This document shows positions 57,792 to 64,000 of a stretch of DNA of 64,000 nt, piece after piece. Both the position numbers and the translations under genes were made by a program. Within the stretch, counting starts at the first letter, position 1. Each line of letters opens with the position of its first letter. The notes beneath the pieces are model-generated. The model worked only from the letters and a program-made list of their open reading frames with translations, was not told the origin of the DNA and searched no databases. Origin of the DNA: Candidatus Absconditabacterales bacterium (GTDB lineage: Bacteria > Patescibacteriota > Gracilibacteria > Absconditabacterales > Absconditicoccaceae); the NCBI GenBank assembly GCA_937923605.1, contig CALDTY010000002.1, positions 1 through 64,000 of the forward strand, in the 5' to 3' direction.

Positions 57792-58781
57792 CTAAATATT
57801 CTTAAAAGTTTTCATTTCTGCCTTCAAATCTTCTATAATCTTCATTCAACTTGGATCTATTCATCTTTTTATAGCTATATAGTATGATAACCAATCTACT
57901 TGGTATATTCAAGATATAATTTTTGTCAATATTGAAGATCATTGTAAAATAATTTCTGTTTGTCTTATGTTTCTATCATCAAGAACTTTCTTAGTTAATT
58001 GAACTCTTTTTTCATTTCTAGGAAATGCATCAGGATCTGTGAGCCATAAGACATCAACTATATCACTTCACTCTTGTCGTCATAGTAATTCATTATGATT
58101 ATGTTCTGGGATTATATGGTGATGAGCAAGCATACGACTATTTTCTTGAAGTTGTTGTTCTGCACGCAATGCGACAGCTTCATAACCAGAAGTAGTATAA
58201 ACGAAGGGTAATCTATCATAAAGATAATCTGTTATTTTCTTCGCTTGCAACTCAACTTTTTGAGTGTGGGTATTTGATCGAGATGAAAACCAATCTAAAT
58301 CTCATTTTACTCATTCAATATGTCATAAACGCTCAAAAAGAGCAAGCTGAATTCAAAAACTATATGGCAAGGCTGCTCTAGGCTCTATTCAAGTTGGCAT
58401 TTGAGCATAAATTTGTCATCAAGTCTGACAAAATTCAGCTAAAATTCAGCCTGAAGTTAGAGCAATCATCTGTGCTCACTTATCTAATGCATCTTGCATA
58501 GCACTAACAGTTTCTTCTGTGTTTCCACTATAAGAAGCACATATCATTAGTGTTGATGAATCAACCCAGTTAGGAACTTTATATTGCGTTACAACCTCTA
58601 TTGGTAAACTATTATCACCATAACTAACTAATCATTTTATAACCGTCAATGCCATTGCACTTCATCACATTCATACAAGTATAATTTTATTATACTCTCA
58701 AATATTTCACAAATCGATTTGGTTTCATATGATATACCCTTCTTGTAAATATTTAGCAAACTGTTCTATATGTTGTTTCAT
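57792..58781 (-). CDS. Bifunctional phosphoglucose/phosphomannose isomerase
   Basis: 329 aa of two SIS domains. It interconverts glucose-6-P or mannose-6-P with fructose-6-P. IILVGMGGSAMALTVIKGL and MICASYSGNTEETVSAMQ form the first SIS sugar-phosphate site; EHNHNELLGRQEGSDIVDVL carries the catalytic-type Glu/His of this archaeal/bacterial family. GMGGSA uses three UGA glycines in a row of four. First gene of the run into 57154 and 56661. Confidence 0.9.
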
Positions 58782-58846
58782 ACGTATAAGTAAAAGTTAA
58801 ATATGAAAACAATATCGTAAATCTTAATTGTTACAAGAATAAAATA

Positions 58847-58874
58847 TTGACATTGCAGATAATTAATATATCTT
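58847..58874 (+). promoter_or_regulatory. Sigma70-type promoter for the 78-aa gene
   Basis: TTGACA (58847-58852), a 16-base spacer and TATCTT (58869-58874), ~48 bases before the ATG at 58922. Confidence 0.6.
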
Positions 58875-58921
58875 CTCTATGAGAAAACTACATATTTCTT
58901 AATCAAAAAAAGTATGTCAAT

Positions 58922-59158
58922 ATGAGTACGCAGTTTAAAGTCAAAAAAATTACGGAGTATGTTGAAGCAACGATGACTACTTATAAAAACGGATTCGTTG
59001 TATATCATCACAAATCAACTAAGACATTACCTAGTCATGGAGGAACATTAACTCTCACTGAGATTCCAAAAAAGAAAACTCAAACTTCGATCAAAAGCAA
59101 TGAAGAGGAAAATGTTCAAAAAACTTCTACAGACTATGTCCAAGGCAGTTTATTTTAA
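58922..59158 (+). CDS. Hypothetical 78-aa protein, UGA-free
   Basis: Starts MSTQFKVKKITEYVEATMTT; beta-rich N-terminus and a polar Lys/Thr/Glu-rich tail. Glycines are few and all GGN. It has a promoter and terminator of its own, which argues that it is expressed. No family recognised. Confidence 0.6.
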   Translation: MSTQFKVKKITEYVEATMTTYKNGFVVYHHKSTKTLPSHGGTLTLTEIPKKKTQTSIKSNEEENVQKTSTDYVQGSLF

Positions 59159-59186
59159 GCTTACTTGTTTACCTAGAGAAAATTAA

Positions 59187-59217
59187 AGAGTTTGGCTCAT
59201 TTAGTCAAACTTTTTTT
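59187..59217 (+). terminator. Intrinsic terminator after the 78-aa gene
   Basis: Stem AGTTTG(GCT) / (AGT)CAAACT followed by seven T; the T run reaches into the miaB stop codon on the other strand. Confidence 0.8.
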
Positions 59218-60754
59218 ATCAATCTATTATTTCTCAAAACAATTTGAATGGTCACGTATCTGTAATACGAACATTTACGAACTGTCATTTTTGAATTCAA
59301 CTTTCAAATCACATTGATGTAGTAAATCATTTAGTTTCATCTTGTTGAGAGCGAGGAATAACAACGCTTTTCATATGGTTTGAGTATCAAATAAATGCCC
59401 TATCTTGAACATCACGGATAACTACTTCTGTAAATTTTCAAATTTCTTTTTTATTATTCTCTTCTGAAATAGCGATAAGTGTCTTATTTAGTCTAGAATG
59501 ACGGTCTTTTTTGATCTCTTGAGGAATATTATCTTCATATTTTCTTGCTCCATATGTTCCTGGACGTGGGCTATAAATTCAGATATAAATCATATCAAAC
59601 TTTCCGTATTGCGCCATTGCTAATGACTCTTGAAAATCTTCTTCAGTTTCATCTGTAAATCAGACAATAATATCTGTTGTAAGAGATATATCTCTATCCA
59701 ATAACCTAATACTATCAACAAATGCTTTGTATTCATCAGCTGTATATCAACGAAACATCTTTTTAAGAACTTGAGTTGATCATGATTGCATTGGCATATG
59801 GATATGAGGACAGATATTTATATTATCATTATGTAATGCAAAAATATTATCATCATAAAAAGTTGGGTATGGAGAAGTATACCTAAGTCGCCTTACTCAT
59901 GGTAATTCACTAACTGATTTCAATATTTGATAAAAATCTGGATGTTTATTCACAATTTGACCTAATAAAACTATCTCTTCTACTCATTGTTTAAGATGAT
60001 GTTTAACTTCAGTCATGATTTCATCAAATGGTCTATTTTTTTCTAGACCACGTGCATATGGCACTATACAATAAGCACAAAATTGAGAACATCCACTACT
60101 AATTGGTACATATGCTGTCTTTGTATTTTCAGTAAAGATTTGATTAGCATTATGAGGAATAATTGATTGGTATTCATTTACTACTTCGATATCTGCCTCT
60201 CTTATTCATTCATACCCAAGTTCCTTTATAATATATGGAAGCATTCAAACATCATTAATACGAAAAAATAGCTCTACATTAGGAAATTCATTCTGCATAT
60301 GTTTGAACAAAGGATCAAATGCATGATTTATATAAAGTAAATTATCTGGAGCAGGTTTATCTCCAAGAACAAAATCACGAACAATATCTTTTAATTTTTT
60401 ATCTTCTTCAACATCAATCAATCAAACCATCGTAGGAGTAGCAGTCACTACGTTTTCAACAAAATTACCCTGCAAGTGCTTCTTCGATTTTGTTGTCCTA
60501 GTCTTTTTAAGATTTAAATTATGTTGTATCATACATCAAGTAAGCCAAACCCTTTGAGTATTTCTCAACTCTTTTAACTGTCATCGTACTTTATCTTCAG
60601 ACTTTTGTCTCACACTACATGTATCTAATATAACAACATCAGCATGATTCTTATCTTCTACATATTCCCATCAACAATTATGTAAAACTGCTTTAATTCT
60701 AGCAGAATCAGAGTAATTCATTTGACAACCGTAGATGATGATGTGGAATTTCAT
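59216..60754 (-). CDS. miaB: tRNA-2-methylthio-N6-dimethylallyladenosine synthase
   Basis: 512 aa, slightly longer than typical. It adds the methylthio group to i6A37. The N-terminal UPF0004 domain has its three cysteines (YGCQMNYSDSARIK, DTCSVRQKSEDKVRG, LTGCMIQ), the radical SAM cluster is SGCSQFCAYCIVPYARG, and a TRAM domain closes the C-terminus. UGA glycines occur in SGC and elsewhere. Together with miaA it gives the complete ms2i6A37 pathway, which affects UNN decoding and could matter in a UGA-recoded organism (inference). Confidence 0.93.
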
Positions 60755-60855
60755 ATGTATATGCAACTAAATGTTGACATAGAAATATATGAATCTTAGT
60801 TTAAAAAACCACCTCACACTCATTTTAGACTTTAAAAGTTAATTTTTCTTTATGT

Positions 60856-62526
60856 TTACCAATTTGATAATTCAAGAACATGTCATCAAAAATAAGCTCA
60901 TGTTTGTGGTAGAAAGTCTGGAAAACTAATATCCATGTATCAAGATATTTCATGTACAGGCACGGTTAGCATTTTCATTTTAGTCTCAACTTTCTTCTCT
61001 CAAATCTTATCAGCCAATACTTGATCTATCTCAGTTAGTGGGATTTCTATCATTTGAATTCTATGATCACCAATAATTTCATGTTCATTTCATACTGGTT
61101 GAATATTTCAAAATACTGGTGAAAAAGTTGATTCATATATAGCTCACCATTTTGATCATCATGATCCTCAGTTTCTTCATACCTTTCATCATGCACTAGC
61201 ACTACTTGAATTAGATCATCCACTTGTTCCTCCTGTAGTTGTTCATGGAGTATCATCGCATAAGTCACCTACTGAATCATTATCACTATCAATTTGATTT
61301 GGATTTGGTCGACTAGGACAATTATCACAAGCATCACTTGCTCCATCTCAATCACTATCAATATATCATTCATCTATCTCTCAATTTCAGTTATTATCTA
61401 CTCCATCACATACTTCTTCATTCATACATTCTTTAGATGACGTTTCCCTTACATCCCAAAGACAACTCATTTCATTAAATGTAGCAGTTGTATAACATAA
61501 GGTTTCTGGTTCTATTGGTTCCGTTCCTGTTACGTCTCGCATACATGTTTCTGTATTTAGTGTCGCTGTCTCGTAACATGTTGTACTTGGTTCTGTTGGT
61601 TCCGTTCCTGTTACATCTCGCATACATGTTTCTGTATTTAGTGTCGCTGTCTCGTAACATGTTGTACTTGGTTCTGTTGGAATATTTTCTCATGCACAAA
61701 TTAAATCATCACAGGAATCTGGAATTCAATCATTATCAATATCAATGAAAGCATCACAACTAGACATAGTGGCATCAGAACTATATTCGCAAGCTGTATT
61801 TGTTACATTACATACACCATATGTATTTTCACAAAGGTCATTGCATCCATCTGAATCATCACCATCTGATCAATCATCACATTCTTCTCAAGCAGCAATA
61901 TTTAGCACTGAATCTCCACACACTGCTAAACTACAGTCTATATTACAAGTACTAGACTCTCATCATGTATCACAATCTTCTCCATATTCATGAACTGAAT
62001 TTCCACACTCTACACATGTAGAAAAAAATGCTTCACAAGATGGGAATCTACACTCTTTAGTAGATCAATTCCATTGTCATCAGAGACTATTACACTCAGT
62101 ATTAGACAGTTTTGACACAGCACCCAACAGTCATCAAATTGTTCATCATAATGATCCACATACTCATGTTGGAGTATAACACTGATTTCATATAAAAAAT
62201 CATCATACTCCATTACATTCATTTTTTGATATTCAATCGCATTCATCATATGTAATACATGTATTTCAACCACATCAAGTCTCCAACTGACAATCAAAGC
62301 TACAACCATCTCAAGACAAAGTATTTCCATCATCGCATCATTCTCATGACTCTTGAATACTATTTCAACATGTTGATGCATACACCTCTGGTGCATACAA
62401 TAAATTTATATTATGATCAACACCTCAAAAATGATATCATGAATGCAATATTATTCCAAATAGTCGGAAAAGACTTACACACAATCAAAACATAGCATGC
62501 AAAATAATTCTTTTAGATGTTATCAT
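60856..62526 (-). CDS. Secreted cysteine-rich / calcium-binding repeat protein ending in LPQTG
   Basis: 556 aa. A hydrophobic N-terminus (signal) is followed by Myxococcus-type cysteine-rich repeats ([20 protein letters not shown]), a 27-residue tandem repeat ([20 protein letters not shown]), a MopE-like motif ([16 protein letters not shown]) and thrombospondin type 3 repeats ([28 protein letters not shown]), which bind calcium. A Gly/Ser linker ([17 protein letters not shown]) leads to a C-terminal domain and the end [24 protein letters not shown] resembles a sortase signal but lacks the usual hydrophobic tail and basic end. Likely surface-exposed adhesin or stalk. The ATG at 62526 is the first in frame. 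Confidence 0.85.
61508..61680 (-). repeat. 81-bp tandem repeat coding a 27-aa unit
   Basis: Two nearly identical 81-bp copies begin at 61508 and 61589 and a partial third at 61670. They differ at only a few bases, indicating recent duplication inside the surface-protein gene. Confidence 0.9.
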
Positions 62527-62551
62527 CGTAATACAATTTTATTATTAAAAA

Positions 62552-64000
62552 TTATATATTTGCTCCAGTTTGAGGTAAGAAAGTAGGCAGATCAATATCT
62601 AGTTGTCCTGGTGACACATTGTCGGCAGAATTATGTAATGCATCATTTATAATTTCTTTTTTAGTCTGAATATCATTTATTATTCAACTATTATCCTCTA
62701 CAATCTCAACTACCTCAAGTACTTCAACAGAATTAATTTCAACCTCAGCATCCTCTCCTCAAGATCCTCATGCGATTAGTCCAAAAATAAATGATTGGTT
62801 TCATCAATCTGAAGCTCATCCAGTTCCTCATCATGTACTTCATCCCGTACTTCATCCTGTACTTCATCCCGTACTTCATCCCGTACTTCATCCTGTACTT
62901 CATCCTGTACTTCATCCCGTACTTCATCCTGTACTTCATCCTGTACTTCATCCTGTACTTCATCCCGTACTTCATCCTGTACTTCATCCAGTTGTGGTTC
63001 ATGGAACATCATCACAAAGATCTCAAATTCCATCATTATCAGTATCAATTTGATTTGGATTTGGTCGAGTAGGACAGTTATCTATTGGTGGACAAATTCA
63101 ATCACCATCTTCGTCTCCTCATGCATAATCCTTACATTCATCACATGCGTTCCCTATACCATCTCCATCAGTATCTGATTGTAATGGATTATTTTTATTT
63201 GGACAATTATCACAAGTATCTCAGTATTTATCTTCATCAGAGTTTTCAAATCATTCATCAAACTCTCAATTTCTATTATTATCTTTACCATCACAGACTT
63301 CTTCATCACAATACATAGTTATACGAGTTTCGTAAGATCATTCTGCAGTTGGTCACTGTTCAGAATAAACAGTATAGCTTAATTTATAGTCACCATCAGC
63401 AACGTATCGTTCAGAAGTTTCATCTTCATAATTTACTGGAATAATGTAACTTAAATCATCTTGAATATCTATTCCGCTAAGGATTCGAGTTGTAACTGTA
63501 GATCAACTTTGAGATATTTGTACTTGGACATAATCAATATCTAAATTATCTGACTTCGTTACTTGACCATTTATAGGTCATGCACATTCATACGGATCTA
63601 CGATACTTAATTCGTATGGTTGTCATACACACTCACAATTTTCGTTATATATATCGATAATTGTAGTACTTTCACTATCACTACATGTAGCATTTAGCTC
63701 ACATGATCAGTTAGTATCATCAACACAATCAGCAATCCCATCTTCGTCTGAATCAGTAAAGAACTCATCAATAACTCCATCTCAATCATTATCTAATCCA
63801 TCGCAGACCTCTGGTTCATTACAATTTGCAATTCAATCTCCATCACTATCTGGATATCCATTATCAATTACTCCATCTCCATCATTATCTACACCATCAC
63901 ATTCTTCAGTATCTTGGCAATCTTTGATATCATCTCCATCAGTATCTGGAAAGAACTCATCAATTTCACCATCCCCATCATTATCTAATCCATCACATGT
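62552..64000 (-). CDS. Secreted calcium-binding repeat protein with (TGGS)13 linker and LPQTG end (N-terminus missing)
   Basis: The C-terminal 482 residues; the start lies beyond the right edge. It has a run of MopE-type metal-binding repeats (EVCDGLDNDGDGVIDEFF), thrombospondin type 3 repeats (DTDGDGIGNACDEC; DTDNDGIGDLCDD), an internal beta-rich domain of ~110 residues (YELSIVDPYECAGPINGQVT), a 52-residue Thr-Gly-Gly-Ser linker and a short tail ending LPTFLPQTGANI. The layout matches the downstream 556-aa protein, so the two are paralogous surface proteins. Many Asp-Gly glycines are UGA. Confidence 0.88.
62837..62992 (-). repeat. Thirteen 12-bp tandem repeats encoding (TGGS)13
   Basis: Units are ACTTCATCC followed by CGT, TGT or AGT on the plus strand. 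On the minus strand each reads Thr-Gly(GGA)-Gly(UGA)-Ser. The alternation of ACA and ACG for Thr shows protein-level constraint rather than a simple DNA repeat. A flexible spacer is likely. Confidence 0.92.

Noticed and set aside
62837-62992. CRISPR-like array
   Set aside because: The units are contiguous 12-bp coding repeats without spacers.
62745-63072. Repeat ORFs rich in MKYR, DEVQ or FIPY on either strand
   Set aside because: They are out-of-frame readings of the 12-bp repeat that encodes (TGGS)13 in the real gene.
1-64000. Apparent mass pseudogenisation (dozens of short ORFs split by UGA)
   Set aside because: Reading UGA as Gly restores full-length genes with intact motifs; no UAA or UAG interrupts them.
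1-64000. UGA as tryptophan (Mycoplasma-type code) or selenocysteine
   Set aside because: UGA falls on conserved glycines, Trp positions keep UGG, and UGA is far too frequent for selenocysteine.

Overview
The window is AT-rich bacterial DNA in which in-frame UGA is read as glycine. With the standard code most genes look shattered into short ORFs. With UGA = Gly they become full-length, and UGA falls on invariant glycines: the P-loop of an ABC ATPase (24790-24792), the KGFGF motif of a cold-shock protein (18955-18957), the FAD motif of malate:quinone oxidoreductase (53863-53871) and GCFWC of MsrA. Tryptophan keeps UGG, and only UAA and UAG act as stops. This is genetic code 25, known from Gracilibacteria (BD1-5) and Absconditabacteria (SR1) in the Candidate Phyla Radiation. 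I found no rRNA, tRNA, transposase or CRISPR array.

Layout. (1) 1-13.9 kb: very large proteins on the minus strand. A 2411-aa protein carries a PPM/PP2C phosphatase domain and a phage-virion-like C-terminal domain. A 1124-aa protein shares a hydrophobic glycine-rich module with it. Inserted between them on the plus strand is an 844-aa thioredoxin/DUF255/CcdA fusion. (2) 14-22.5 kb: a hemolysin-type acyltransferase, then short units with clear promoters and terminators (ALDH12-type P5C dehydrogenase, two tandem SLOG-like proteins, cold-shock protein, two unknown proteins) and a DUF2779 nuclease-like protein. (3) 22.5-29.3 kb: dtd, a free-standing IleRS C-terminal domain, an FtsE-like ATPase, an unknown 468-aa protein, dnaG and a probable structured RNA. 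(4) 29.3-34.8 kb: an 1836-aa protein of unknown function. (5) 35-45.7 kb: small membrane/redox genes, a nucleosidase/photolyase-like/SDR operon, a Bacteroidota-type TonB, a decarboxylase/ATP-grasp/hydrolase operon and a C39-like protein. (6) 45.7-60.8 kb: Trx-MsrA-MsrB, a malic enzyme operon, mqo, an ATP-dependent DNA ligase, miaA, miaB and phosphoglucose/phosphomannose isomerase. (7) 60.8-64 kb: two secreted cysteine-rich/calcium-binding repeat proteins ending in LPQTG.

Two gene classes alternate. Most genes use UGA heavily and sit in tight or overlapping operons. About eleven genes contain no UGA although they have many glycines; most sit in short units with TTGACA-N16-TATAAA-like promoters and/or strong intrinsic terminators. 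One of these is a TonB of clear Bacteroidota type. The second class is most simply explained as recently acquired genes not yet converted to UGA, or as a highly expressed set that avoids UGA.

The giant proteins, LPQTG surface proteins, membrane oxidoreductases and salvage enzymes fit a host-attached or predatory small-genome bacterium, but that lifestyle is inference.
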